In this document: piece by piece, positions 17,607-26,515 of the stretch
Position numbering within the stretch: position 1 is the first letter of the stretch
Layout of the letters: every line of letters starts with the position of its first letter
Assembly (NCBI GenBank): GCA_938041455.1
Contig: CALITO010000031.1
Span: 1-64,000 of the forward strand
From: an uncultured bacterium
GTDB taxonomy: Bacteria; Armatimonadota; JACIXR01
Direction: 5' to 3'
Length of the DNA stretch: 64,000 bases
Notes under the pieces: generated by a model
Databases searched by the model: none
What the model saw: the letters and a program-made list of their open reading frames with translations, nothing else
Told to the model about the DNA's origin: nothing
Made by a program: the position numbers and the translations under genes

Positions 17607-20158
17607 CCCGCTGCGCACACGCTCCAACCGCAATTAGTGCACAACTTGCATCCCTCCTGCTGGAGTAAGGGATTTCCACAAACTGGGCAGAGTTCCTCAT
17701 CGCTTTGTAGCTTACGAGATGTTCTCTCTTCGCTTGGACCGACTTTCAAATATATGAATGGTCCCTTCGCCTTCACATCCTTCATCTCTGCCAGTTCCTC
17801 TTTCGGCTCTTTTCTCTCCTTTTCCCCTCCTAAGGCGTAAACTCCCTTTATTGACTTATAGCGAAATACAGTTATATCCTTACAGCCGAGCTCGTAAGCG
17901 AAGAGGTAAGCTTTTTTGATATCTTCAACTGTTGCGTTGGGAGGGAAGTTAATCGTCTTTGAGACCGAGGAATCCGTCCACTTCTGGATTTCAGCCAGCG
18001 CTCTTATATGGTTCTCAGGGGAAATATCCAAAGAGGTAACGAATACCCGCTTTAATGGAGGCGGGATATAGGGGAGATTTTGACAAGAGCCCTCGTTATC
18101 CGCAACATCCTTGATGAGAGCCTCGTCAAACAGGCCTTCCCTTTCCATAATTTTCTCAAAAACGGGGTTCACATAGTAGAATGTGCCGATGGAGACCCTC
18201 TTTTCATAAACGAGGCTGAAGTTTGGCTCAATTCCCGCTGAACAACCAGCTATCATTGAGATACTCCCCGTGGGCGCCACTATGGTGGTATAGGCATTAC
18301 GTAACCCCTTTGCCTTTATCTCTTCTGCTATGCTTTCCCAATCTTCCCTCCAGTTCTCCCTCTCATAGAAACCTTGGAAGGGTAGTTTCCCCTCGGGGAA
18401 GAAGCTCTTGTTGAAATAGGGGAAGCTTCCCCTCTCCTGTGCCAGTCTGATGGAGGCAATTTTTGAGTGATAGTTGACGAACTCCATCAACCTTCCCATC
18501 CATTCCCTACCCTCCTCGGAATCATAGGGAACTTCAAGTTCATAAAGAAGGTCGGCCAATCCCATTATCCCCAAACCTATCTTCCTCGTGTTGAGGCTCA
18601 TCTCCTCTACTTCCGGCAGAGGATAATAGTTTATGTCAAGGATATTATCCAAAAGCTTCGTGGCGAGCTCAACCGTCCTCCCTAAGTCCTCCCAATCGAT
18701 TGTTACCTCCCTTCTGCGGTTATGTTCCTTCACCCTTACAAAAGCCCAGAGATTTATTGAACCGAGGTCACAGGACTCGTTTGGATAGAGGAGCGATTCC
18801 CCACAGGGGTTCGTCGTCTCTATCGGTCCCAAAGTATTTAAGAAGGGGTTGAACTTGTTGACATTATCGGCGAAGATGACGCCCGGCTCAGCCGACTCCC
18901 AAGCCTGATAGGCTATGAGATCAAAGAGTGCTTGGGGATCAATATATCTTGCTACCTCTCCCGTGCGAGGATTTATGAGAGGATAAGGTTTCCTCTCTTC
19001 ATAGTAGTCCCAGAAATCGGGTTTTATAAGCACTGATATGTTGAAGTTCTGTAACTGGAGATTGCCCCTCTTTGCTGTCACGAACTCCTCTATATCTGGG
19101 TGGTTGGAGTTAAGTATCCCCATATTCGCTCCCCTTCTTATCCCTCCCTGCTTGATAACCTCCGTCATTTTGTCAAATAGAGTCATAAATGTGACGGGAC
19201 CGGAAGCGGTGCCAGCGGTGCTCCTCACGAAATCCCCCGCTGGTCTTAACTTTGAGAAATTATAACCTACCCCTCCCCCCGATTTGAATATAAGCGCTGC
19301 ATTCTTCAGGGTCTCCATAATAGAATAGAGGCTATCTTGGATATCTAAAACGAAGCAGGCGAGCCCCATACCCAGTTCCCTTCCGAAGTTCGCCAGGGCA
19401 GGGGTATTGGGGAAGAATTTCCTCTCCACCATTAGTTGATAGTATCCTTCCAGCTCTTCCTCGTAGTTATCGAACTCGCCCCCCGCAATCATCTCCAGAA
19501 GCTTAGTGAGTGGGACTTTCATTTGTCCCTTTTTATTAAACCTTTCGAACATTCTAATGAATGCCTCAATGTGAAAGGGATTAAGAATATATTTCCCTAT
19601 CCTCAATTTCCCTTCATATCGGGAGCTGTCAACCTTTTCCTTAGGTTGAGGTTTGCCCCTTCTTTGGAAAACCCTCTCGTCGTAGAGTAGAGAGGGGAGG
19701 GTTATATGGGTAGCCACCCTCTGGAAAAGCTCTTTGGGCGATTCTATCACCTTGCCCTGGGGATCCTTTTTGAGATAACGGGAGGCGAGCACTCGCAGGC
19801 TATTGATGTCGAACTTCTTATCTACTTCGTCTATCTCCGGCTTGTTGAGGATTTGTTGTTTCTCCTTGCGAATCTCCGCCCTTTTCCTTCTGTAGAGGAT
19901 GTAAGCTTTCGCTACCCTCGCCTTCCCCTCCTCGATCAGGACGGACTCTACAATATCTTGCACTTCTTCAACCTTGGGAATTTGCCCAGGCTGTAGCTTC
20001 GCTTCCAGTATCTCAACTACTCTTCTGCTAAGCCTATCCGCTAACTCGTAATCGGGCTCGCCCACCGCCTCAGTTGCTTTATAAATAGCGTTAGTTATCT
20101 TCTCCCTCTCAAAAGGGACAATTGTCCCGTCCCTTTTCTCTATTTTCTCTATGGTCAT
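17603..20158 (-). CDS. nrdJ: Class II (adenosylcobalamin-dependent) ribonucleotide reductase
   Basis: The protein has 851 residues. An N-terminal ATP-cone (KIEKRDGTIVPFEREKI, residues 4-95) provides allosteric regulation. The 10-stranded barrel carries NPCGESLLYPNESCDLGSIN with the catalytic Cys/Glu pair, and GGIRRGANMGILNSNHPDIE. The C-terminus has redox and zinc-ribbon cysteines (CPVCGNPLL, CKLCTNCGWSVC). It reduces ribonucleotides without oxygen. The ATG at 20158 has GGAGG about 12 bases upstream. The gene is directly followed by cobO and preceded by polX on the same strand. No class I or III reductase is visible in the window. Confidence 0.96.
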   Translation of the reverse strand: MTIEKIEKRDGTIVPFEREKITNAIYKATEAVGEPDYELADRLSRRVVEILEAKLQPGQIPKVEEVQDIVESVLIEEGKARVAKAYILYRRKRAEIRKEKQQILNKPEIDEVDKKFDINSLRVLASRYLKKDPQGKVIESPKELFQRVATHITLPSLLYDERVFQRRGKPQPKEKVDSSRYEGKLRIGKYILNPFHIEAFIRMFERFNKKGQMKVPLTKLLEMIAGGEFDNYEEELEGYYQLMVERKFFPNTPALANFGRELGMGLACFVLDIQDSLYSIMETLKNAALIFKSGGGVGYNFSKLRPAGDFVRSTAGTASGPVTFMTLFDKMTEVIKQGGIRRGANMGILNSNHPDIEEFVTAKRGNLQLQNFNISVLIKPDFWDYYEERKPYPLINPRTGEVARYIDPQALFDLIAYQAWESAEPGVIFADNVNKFNPFLNTLGPIETTNPCGESLLYPNESCDLGSINLWAFVRVKEHNRRREVTIDWEDLGRTVELATKLLDNILDINYYPLPEVEEMSLNTRKIGLGIMGLADLLYELEVPYDSEEGREWMGRLMEFVNYHSKIASIRLAQERGSFPYFNKSFFPEGKLPFQGFYERENWREDWESIAEEIKAKGLRNAYTTIVAPTGSISMIAGCSAGIEPNFSLVYEKRVSIGTFYYVNPVFEKIMEREGLFDEALIKDVADNEGSCQNLPYIPPPLKRVFVTSLDISPENHIRALAEIQKWTDSSVSKTINFPPNATVEDIKKAYLFAYELGCKDITVFRYKSIKGVYALGGEKERKEPKEELAEMKDVKAKGPFIYLKVGPSEERTSRKLQSDEELCPVCGNPLLQQEGCKLCTNCGWSVCAAG

Positions 20159-20179
20159 ATGGGGGAAATGCCTCCTTTC

Positions 20180-21898
20180 TTATTTCTTTTTGAATAGCTT
20201 GAGAAGCTCCTCAACGGGGAGGCAATTGACGATGTCTTCTTTCTCCAACCAGCCTCTTCGGGCTGTAGCTACTCCATATTCAATAAGATTGAGTTGGTCT
20301 ATGCTGTGAGCATCTGTGTTTATGGCGAACTTGGCCCTCTTCACCTTAGCAGCTCGGCAGAGTATATCAGGTAAATCCATTCTGTCAGGAAAAGCATTTA
20401 TTTCGAGAATGGTCTTTGTCCTCAACGCTTCATCTATCAATTTCTCCCCATCTACTTCGTAGGCGTCCCTTTTCCCTATCAGTCTTCCCGTGGGATGTCC
20501 CAGTATATCCACCACTTCCCTCTCCATAGCACGGCAGATTCTCTCCGTCATCACATCCTTTGGTTGTTTAAAGGCGCTATGGACGGAGGCAATGACGAAA
20601 TCAAGTTGGTCCAGCACTTCCTCATCTATGTCAAGCGTCCCGTCCATCTTTATATTCACCTCCACCCCCGCGAGGATGGTTATCCCTTCGATTTCCTCGT
20701 TCAACCTCTCTATCTCCTCCTTCTCCCTAAGGATTTCTTCCTCATTCATCCCTGCAGCAACGCCCAATCCTTTGGTGTGGTCAGCGATACCAATATACTC
20801 GTAACCCATTCGTTTCCCCGCCAGAGCCATTTCCCTTATGGTGAAGTGCCCATCTGAATGCTTTGTGTGGATATGAAGGTCTCCCCTTATATCTTTGAAT
20901 TCCACCAGATGGGGAAGCTTCCCTTCTTTTGCTGCCTCTATTTCCCCTCTGTCCTCCCTCAACTCGGGAGGGATATAGGGCAAGCCAAGGGTGTTGTATA
21001 CTTCCTCCTCGGTCCTTCCTGCTATGCGTTCATCCCCTCGAAAAACGCCATACTCGCTTATCTTCAAGCCCATATCCTGGGCTATCTTTCGCAGGTGAAT
21101 ATTGTGCTCCTTTGAACCGGTGAAATACTGGAGAGCTGCTCCGAAACAATCGGGCTCAACCACCCTAACATCCATCTGTATGCCCATATCGGTAATCACG
21201 CTCGTCTTGGTCTCCCCCTGCGCCAGAACCTCCCGCACGATGGGGAGGGATACAAAAGCATCCATTACCTCCAGGTGGTTAGTTGAGGTAACGAGTATGT
21301 CTATATCACCGATTGTTTCCCTTCTCCTCCTTAAAGAACCAGCGGGCTCTATCTTATCTATCGGTGCCCTTTCCTTTAACCACTCTACTACTTGGCGAGC
21401 GAAAGGGAGGGCTATGCCCAAGGGGACACGCTCTCCAAATCTCCTCAGCCTTTCTATCCCTTTGAGAATGTTCTCCTCGGTCTTTGGACCCAAGCCCGGA
21501 AGGACGCGCAATTTCCCCTCCTTTGCCGCTTCTTCCAGTTCCTCTATGGATTTTATACCAAGCTCCTTATAGACAAGCCAGGCGGTCTTTGGACCCACCT
21601 CGGGAATTTTCAATAATTCCACTACCCCCGCAGGAATGCTTGACTCCAATTCCTCCAAATAAGAGAGTTTCCCCGTTTCTATCAGCTCTCCTATCTTATC
21701 TGCTATACTCTTGCCTATGCCCGGTACCTGCATAAGGCGTCCCTCTTGGTAGATCTTCTCTATGGGTTCGGAAAGCGATTCCACAACAAGCGCTGCCTTC
21801 TCATAGGCGCGCACCTTGAAAGGGTTCTCTCCCTTTATATCAAGGAGCTCAGCGATGCGATAGAAAACCTTTGCTATTTGGGCATTGGAAATGGGCAC
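20180..21898 (-). CDS. polX: PolX family DNA polymerase with PHP domain
   Basis: The protein has 572 residues, typical of bacterial PolX. Residues 1-80 are the N-terminal 8-kDa-like helical domain (NPFKVRAYEKAALVVESL) and HhH motifs (LMQVPGIGKSIADKI; LLKIPEVGPKTAWLVY). The nucleotidyltransferase region includes GSLRRRRETIGDIDILV. The C-terminal PHP domain (from about residue 335) has DLHIHTKHSDG, IADHTKG and HPTGR metal ligands. PHP-PolX proteins combine gap-filling polymerase and 3'-5' exonuclease activity in base-excision repair. The start is GTG at 21898 with GGGAG five bases upstream. Confidence 0.95.
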   Translation of the reverse strand: MPISNAQIAKVFYRIAELLDIKGENPFKVRAYEKAALVVESLSEPIEKIYQEGRLMQVPGIGKSIADKIGELIETGKLSYLEELESSIPAGVVELLKIPEVGPKTAWLVYKELGIKSIEELEEAAKEGKLRVLPGLGPKTEENILKGIERLRRFGERVPLGIALPFARQVVEWLKERAPIDKIEPAGSLRRRRETIGDIDILVTSTNHLEVMDAFVSLPIVREVLAQGETKTSVITDMGIQMDVRVVEPDCFGAALQYFTGSKEHNIHLRKIAQDMGLKISEYGVFRGDERIAGRTEEEVYNTLGLPYIPPELREDRGEIEAAKEGKLPHLVEFKDIRGDLHIHTKHSDGHFTIREMALAGKRMGYEYIGIADHTKGLGVAAGMNEEEILREKEEIERLNEEIEGITILAGVEVNIKMDGTLDIDEEVLDQLDFVIASVHSAFKQPKDVMTERICRAMEREVVDILGHPTGRLIGKRDAYEVDGEKLIDEALRTKTILEINAFPDRMDLPDILCRAAKVKRAKFAINTDAHSIDQLNLIEYGVATARRGWLEKEDIVNCLPVEELLKLFKKK

Positions 21899-21970
21899 AG
21901 TTTCTCCCTCTAAAATTTATTTTAAAATTTACCCCTACTTTTAGCAAGGTGTTTTCTTTCCCTCTCTGGG

Positions 21971-22423
21971 TCAACAAAAAAGAAGTTCCATTACATAATT
22001 TAGACCTTTGCTATCCCTATACTCCCCTATGATTTTAAACCCAGCTTTTTTATAAAGGGAGATGGCGATTTTGTTATTTTTGCTTACAGTAAGACGCAAT
22101 CCCTTTTTTCCTCCTGACCTTGCTTCCCTTATTAGCCGGTTCAACAACTTCTTCCCTATCCCATTCCCTTGGTATGCATCCTGCACACAAATTGCCAATG
22201 CGGGAATGGGGGCGAAACTCGGTTCCCACCAAACGATACCAACTATTTTCCCTCCCAAGTCCGCTACGAAGCAAGTGATATCTCCTCTTTGGACAAAGTT
22301 CTCCGGGAACCCCTTGGGAAGGGGATGGAAGGAGAAAAAGCGGATAGTTCTGGGAGAAAGAGAAGAGAGGAATTCCTCCAATAATCCGCTGTCATCGGGC
22401 CTGAGCTCTCGAATGAAGGGCAT
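21971..22423 (-). CDS. GNAT family N-acetyltransferase
   Basis: The protein has 150 residues. The acetyl-CoA-binding motif is VQDAYQGNGIGKKLLNRLI (about 88-106), followed by the second GNAT signature NKIAISLYKKAGFKIIGEYRD. The substrate cannot be read from the sequence. The gene follows the DUF2993 gene by a few bases and precedes polX by 72 bases on the same strand. Confidence 0.85.
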   Translation of the reverse strand: MPFIRELRPDDSGLLEEFLSSLSPRTIRFFSFHPLPKGFPENFVQRGDITCFVADLGGKIVGIVWWEPSFAPIPALAICVQDAYQGNGIGKKLLNRLIREARSGGKKGLRLTVSKNNKIAISLYKKAGFKIIGEYRDSKGLNYVMELLFC

Positions 22424-22427
22424 ATGC

Positions 22428-23225
22428 TCACCGCTCTCCTTTCCCTATCGTTTCCAACTTGCTCAAATCAACATTGCAGGTGACCGTTAATTCCTTTTCC
22501 TTTATTGTAATATTCTTTATATCTACAGGGATTGTGAAGGGGATAAGGGATGATATGTCAAGGATGGGATTCAACTTGTCTATGGCTAATTGGAGGAGGC
22601 TTTGGGGAATAGGGAGGGAGAGAAACTCACCCGAAGGCTCCACAAAATAGATATCCTTACCCCTTCCTTCCAATTTTCCATATATCTCTATGGGGAAGGA
22701 AAATAGGGGAGCACCTACCCTGAAGCTCAGTTTAATCCTGCCGTCCAAGAGCTGGATCTTGGCTCTCTCCTTCCCCACTTCGTTGAGAGCTTCTTCGGTC
22801 AGCATCAGATTGACCTCTCCCTTTCCTGCTCCCACAAATTGCATCTTCCGTGAAAACAAAAGCCTGGCCAGATTAAATTTCAAATTGGACAGGGTAAGAG
22901 ATACAGATTTGATGGGGATACTTTTATATTTGATATCCTCTCCTAGGAATTTTAGCCTTTTTATCTTTCCCGCCATGACTTTTTTCGGCGTAATCTTTAT
23001 GGGGAGCGTTTCCGTTTGGAAACCTTTCATCTTCACCTCCGCACTATCTATCCTCCCCAAAATGTCTTGGGGAAAGGATGCGAGGTCTACATCTACCTTT
23101 ATCTCTTCCGCTCCCCCAACATAAGAGAGGAAAACATCCCTTATTTTGTTTTCAACGAAGGATGGACGGAGCAAGGCTTTATCAAGGAGGAAGAGAAGAG
23201 CGAGGTAGAAGAGGGACTCCTTCAA
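22428..23225 (-). CDS. DUF2993 (LmeA-like) membrane-anchored lipid-binding protein
   Basis: The protein has 265 residues. A hydrophobic N-terminus (SLFYLALLFLLDKALL) acts as a signal or anchor. The rest matches the DUF2993 pattern: a beta-rich fold with VENKIRDVFLSYVGGAEEIKVDV, LTLSNLKFNLARLLF and LPIPQSLLQLAIDKLNP. LmeA of actinobacteria binds phospholipid in the periplasm; a similar envelope role is inference. The start is TTG at 23225, preceded by GGGGG. It begins 2 bases after livF on the same strand. Confidence 0.75.
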   Translation of the reverse strand: MKESLFYLALLFLLDKALLRPSFVENKIRDVFLSYVGGAEEIKVDVDLASFPQDILGRIDSAEVKMKGFQTETLPIKITPKKVMAGKIKRLKFLGEDIKYKSIPIKSVSLTLSNLKFNLARLLFSRKMQFVGAGKGEVNLMLTEEALNEVGKERAKIQLLDGRIKLSFRVGAPLFSFPIEIYGKLEGRGKDIYFVEPSGEFLSLPIPQSLLQLAIDKLNPILDISSLIPFTIPVDIKNITIKEKELTVTCNVDLSKLETIGKGER

Positions 23226-23227
23226 GT

Positions 23228-23926
23228 TTAACCCCCTAAGTAGGCACTCTTTATAGATTCCATATCCCTCAAATCCTCCGCTTTTCCCTGGAGGACGACC
23301 TCACCACGCTGGAGGAGAGCTGCTCTATTAGCTATTTGAAGTGCCATATGGGCATTCTGCTCCACAAGGAGGATGGTAACTCCTTCCTCATTTATCTCTT
23401 TTATGTAATGGAAGATGTCCCTGACGAGAAGGGGGGCGAGCCCGAGGGAAGGTTCGTCTAAGAGCAAAAGGCGAGGCTCCGTCATAAGCGCCCTAGCGAT
23501 GGAAAGCATCTGCTGTTCCCCTCCACTTAAAGTGCCAGCAGGCTGATGAAGCCTCTCCTTGAGAATGGGAAAAAGCGAGAAAACCGCTTCCAGATTTTTC
23601 TTTATACCCCTCTCCCTTATATATCCCCCCAAAAGTAGGTTCTCCTCCACTGTCAATTTGGAGAAGACCCTCCTCCCCTCCGGCACTTGGGAAATACCCC
23701 TTTTAACTCTTTCCTGAATGGGTAGGAATGTTATGTCTTCTTCTTGAAAGTATATCCTTCCTCTACGAGGGATAATGAGCCCACTAATGGTTTTTAAAGT
23801 GGTAGTTTTACCCGCCCCATTGGCACCCAATAGGGCAAATATCTCCCCCTCCTTCACTTCAAAGGAAACATTCCTCAAAGCTTGTATGGAATCATAAAAT
23901 ACCTCTATTTCTTCTACCCTTAGCAT
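23228..23926 (-). CDS. livF: Branched-chain amino acid ABC transporter ATPase LivF
   Basis: The protein has 232 residues. Walker A is LGANGAGKTTTLK, the signature is LSGGEQQMLSIARAL and Walker B is LLLLDEPSLGLAPL. The compact length and the VEQNAHMALQIANRAALLQRGEVVLQG end are characteristic of LivF. Its ATG overlaps the livG stop by one base. It is the last gene of the liv set. Confidence 0.93.
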   Translation of the reverse strand: MLRVEEIEVFYDSIQALRNVSFEVKEGEIFALLGANGAGKTTTLKTISGLIIPRRGRIYFQEEDITFLPIQERVKRGISQVPEGRRVFSKLTVEENLLLGGYIRERGIKKNLEAVFSLFPILKERLHQPAGTLSGGEQQMLSIARALMTEPRLLLLDEPSLGLAPLLVRDIFHYIKEINEEGVTILLVEQNAHMALQIANRAALLQRGEVVLQGKAEDLRDMESIKSAYLGG

Positions 23927-24693
23927 TACTCCTTTTCTCCAAGGTATGCTTCTATGACGGCGGGATTACTCGCTATTTCCTCGGGGGAACCCTCCCCTAT
24001 TATCTCCCCATAGGAAAGGGCGATTATCCTCGGGCAATAGCCCATTACTATCCTCATATTATGCTCTATCAAAAAGATAGTCAAAGAGAATTTTCTCCTT
24101 AGATTGTGAAGTTCTTCTATAAGAGAAATCGCCTCCTGATGGCTCAGTCCAGCAGTTGGCTCATCCAAAAGGAGTAATTTGGGTTTTAAAGCAAGCGCTC
24201 TGGCTATCTCCAATCTCTTCCTCTCTCCATAGGGAAGGGCATTTGCGGGTCTCGGCCAATATCGCTCAAGTTGGAAGCTCTTGAGAAGTTTGAATGCGGA
24301 TTCTTCCAATTCTCTCTCCCCTTTTTGGTAAGAGGGAAGAGAAAGGATAGGGGCATAGATAGGGTAAGTTATACCTTCGGCTAATTTGACATTATCTGCT
24401 ACAGAAAGACGGGAGAAGAGCCGGAGAGTTTGGAAGGTGCGAGCGATGCCCAGGCGGGCTCTTTTGTGTGGGGGAAAGGATGTTATATCTCGCCCCTGAA
24501 AGAGAATTTTCCCCCTATCAGGGAGCACAGCCCCACTTATAGCATTGAAGAGGGTTGTCTTGCCTGCTCCATTCGGTCCAATTATTCCCAAAAACTCTCC
24601 TTCTTTAAGGGAAAAAGAAATATTGCGTAGGGCGACAAGTCCTCCAAACCTAACAGTTAAATTCTCTACTTGAAGGAGGGGAGCTTCCATCAT
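23926..24693 (-). CDS. livG: Branched-chain amino acid ABC transporter ATPase LivG
   Basis: The protein has 255 residues. Walker A is IGPNGAGKTTLFN and the LivG-specific GIARTFQTLRLF and LIEHNMRIVMGYCPRIIALSYG segments are present. The signature is shifted to LPYGERKRLEIARAL, as is usual for LivG. The start overlaps the livM stop as ATGA. Confidence 0.93.
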   Translation of the reverse strand: MMEAPLLQVENLTVRFGGLVALRNISFSLKEGEFLGIIGPNGAGKTTLFNAISGAVLPDRGKILFQGRDITSFPPHKRARLGIARTFQTLRLFSRLSVADNVKLAEGITYPIYAPILSLPSYQKGERELEESAFKLLKSFQLERYWPRPANALPYGERKRLEIARALALKPKLLLLDEPTAGLSHQEAISLIEELHNLRRKFSLTIFLIEHNMRIVMGYCPRIIALSYGEIIGEGSPEEIASNPAVIEAYLGEKE

Positions 24694-25619
24694 ACCCCCT
24701 CCTTTTTCCCAAATATTCCCTGAGGGCGAAGAAGGATAAAAATAAGCAGGAGAGAGGCAAAGAAAAGCATTCTAATGAATTCCTTATTCTGAGATAGAAC
24801 GGGGTTTTGCTCAAGGAGGAGGCGTAAGCCCTCGGGCAAAAGGGTTATTATCATCCCACCAGCTGCCGCTCCATAAATCGTTCCCATGCCTCCTACTACC
24901 CCCATTAGGATTATCTCTATAGATTTCATAAATGTGAAGGAATCGGGATGGATGAAGGATGTCCAGTGGGCGTAAAGTGCTCCCCCAATGCCAGCCAAGC
25001 AGGCGCTAAGGGAAAAAGCGAAGACTTTGTATTTAACCACATCTATGCCCATCATCTGGGCTGCTAATTCATCCTCTCTTATAGCGAGAAGGATTCTACC
25101 TGGCTGGGATTTAAGTAGGGCAAGGCAGAGCCAGAGGGCAATAGCGAGGGCGAGGTAAACGGAAAAGAAGGAGGAAAGGATGGGAATTCCCTTGAGACCC
25201 GTTGCTGCCCCCAAGCTTTTTGCGTTGAGGATGGCTACCCTTACTATCTCACCAAAGCCCAGGGTAGCTATTGCCAGATAATCACCCCTCAAGCGAAGGG
25301 TAGGAATCCCCACAACGAACCCCGCAGCCGCAGAGAGGAGAGTGGCGAAGAGGATAGCGGGCAGGAAGGGAAAGTGATAATTAAGGGTAAGAAAGGCTGA
25401 GGAGTAAGCACCTATTGCCATAAAGCCGGCGTGTCCAATGGAGAATTGACCTGTGACTCCCGCGACGAGATCCCAACTAAGAGCGAGGATGGCATTGACG
25501 CCCATAAGGATTATTATCTGTAGGGCGTAGGGGTTGAATAAACGGGGATTGGAGATAGGATAATTTATCAGCCAGAGGAAAAGGGGGATAGCGAGGAGCA
25601 GGAGTTTTTTCCAATTCAT
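24690..25619 (-). CDS. livM: Branched-chain amino acid ABC transporter permease LivM
   Basis: The protein has 309 residues and about nine membrane helices. The family motifs GQFSIGHAGFMAIGAYSSA and RLRGDYLAIATLGFGEIVR are present, as is GGMGTIYGAAAGG near the end. It overlaps livH by 4 bases. Confidence 0.93.
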   Translation of the reverse strand: MNWKKLLLLAIPLFLWLINYPISNPRLFNPYALQIIILMGVNAILALSWDLVAGVTGQFSIGHAGFMAIGAYSSAFLTLNYHFPFLPAILFATLLSAAAGFVVGIPTLRLRGDYLAIATLGFGEIVRVAILNAKSLGAATGLKGIPILSSFFSVYLALAIALWLCLALLKSQPGRILLAIREDELAAQMMGIDVVKYKVFAFSLSACLAGIGGALYAHWTSFIHPDSFTFMKSIEIILMGVVGGMGTIYGAAAGGMIITLLPEGLRLLLEQNPVLSQNKEFIRMLFFASLLLIFILLRPQGIFGKKEGV

Positions 25620-26515
25620 AATTTCTCCACCACTCCCTTGCCAAGTAGCCCCTGGGGGCGGAGGAGGAGGACTAAGATGAGGACGAGGAAGGCGAGGAGG
25701 TCCCGATAACTTGAGGAAAGGTAGGCGGAAACCAGGGTTTCCGCCTCGCCCAGCACGAAACCACCCACCATTGCCCCGGGAATACTTCCTATTCCTCCGA
25801 GGACCGCTGCTATGAAAGCTTTAAGCCCGGGCAGAAGTCCCATAAGGGGGTTTATTTGGGGGGCATAAAGGGCGACCATAACTCCCGCTATTCCTGCCAA
25901 GGCGGAGCCGAGAGCAAAGGTAAAAGAAAGCACCCTTTCCCGGGGAACGCCAAGAAGGGCGGACATCTCACTATCTTCTGCCACCGCCCTCATAGCTCTC
26001 CCCATCTTTGTGTGCATCACTATTAGATGAAGTATTCCCATCAAAAGGAGGCAGGATAAAATGATGATTAACTGGAGATTGGTAAAGATGATGCTTCCTA
26101 CAAAATAGCTCTTGGAGGGAATTATTTCGGGAAAAGAACGAGGAGCGGCCCCGAATAGCAGTAATCCAGAGTTCTCCAATAGGAGGGAGATGGCCACAGC
26201 CACTATGAGGAGGGAAAGGCGGGGGGCATTCTTCCGCCAGAGGGAGCGGTAACCCAATCTCTCTATGAGGATGCCGAGGAGGGTGGAGAAAAACATCGCG
26301 GAGAGGAAAACGAGGAAAACGCTTAAAGGGGATGTTTTATCGGGGAGAAGTTGGGCGATAACCAAACCGACGAATGCTCCCACCATAAACACATCCCCAT
26401 GGGCGAAGTTTATCAACTGCATAACCCCATAAACCATCGTGTAGCCGATGGCGATTAAGGCATAAATCCCTCCCCAGGCAAGCCCATTAATTAATTGTTG
26501 GAGGAAAAGGTTCAT
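25616..26515 (-). CDS. livH: Branched-chain amino acid ABC transporter permease LivH
   Basis: The protein has 299 residues and about eight membrane helices. It carries the typical opening NGLAWGGIYALIAIGYTMVYG and INFAHGDVFMVGAFVG, and the GIGSIPGAMVGGFVLGEAE loop. The start directly abuts the livK stop. Confidence 0.93.
   Translation of the reverse strand: MNLFLQQLINGLAWGGIYALIAIGYTMVYGVMQLINFAHGDVFMVGAFVGLVIAQLLPDKTSPLSVFLVFLSAMFFSTLLGILIERLGYRSLWRKNAPRLSLLIVAVAISLLLENSGLLLFGAAPRSFPEIIPSKSYFVGSIIFTNLQLIIILSCLLLMGILHLIVMHTKMGRAMRAVAEDSEMSALLGVPRERVLSFTFALGSALAGIAGVMVALYAPQINPLMGLLPGLKAFIAAVLGGIGSIPGAMVGGFVLGEAETLVSAYLSSSYRDLLAFLVLILVLLLRPQGLLGKGVVEKL

Noticed and set aside
20159..20179. Cobalamin riboswitch before nrdJ
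   Set aside because: Only 21 bases separate polX and nrdJ, too few for the aptamer.
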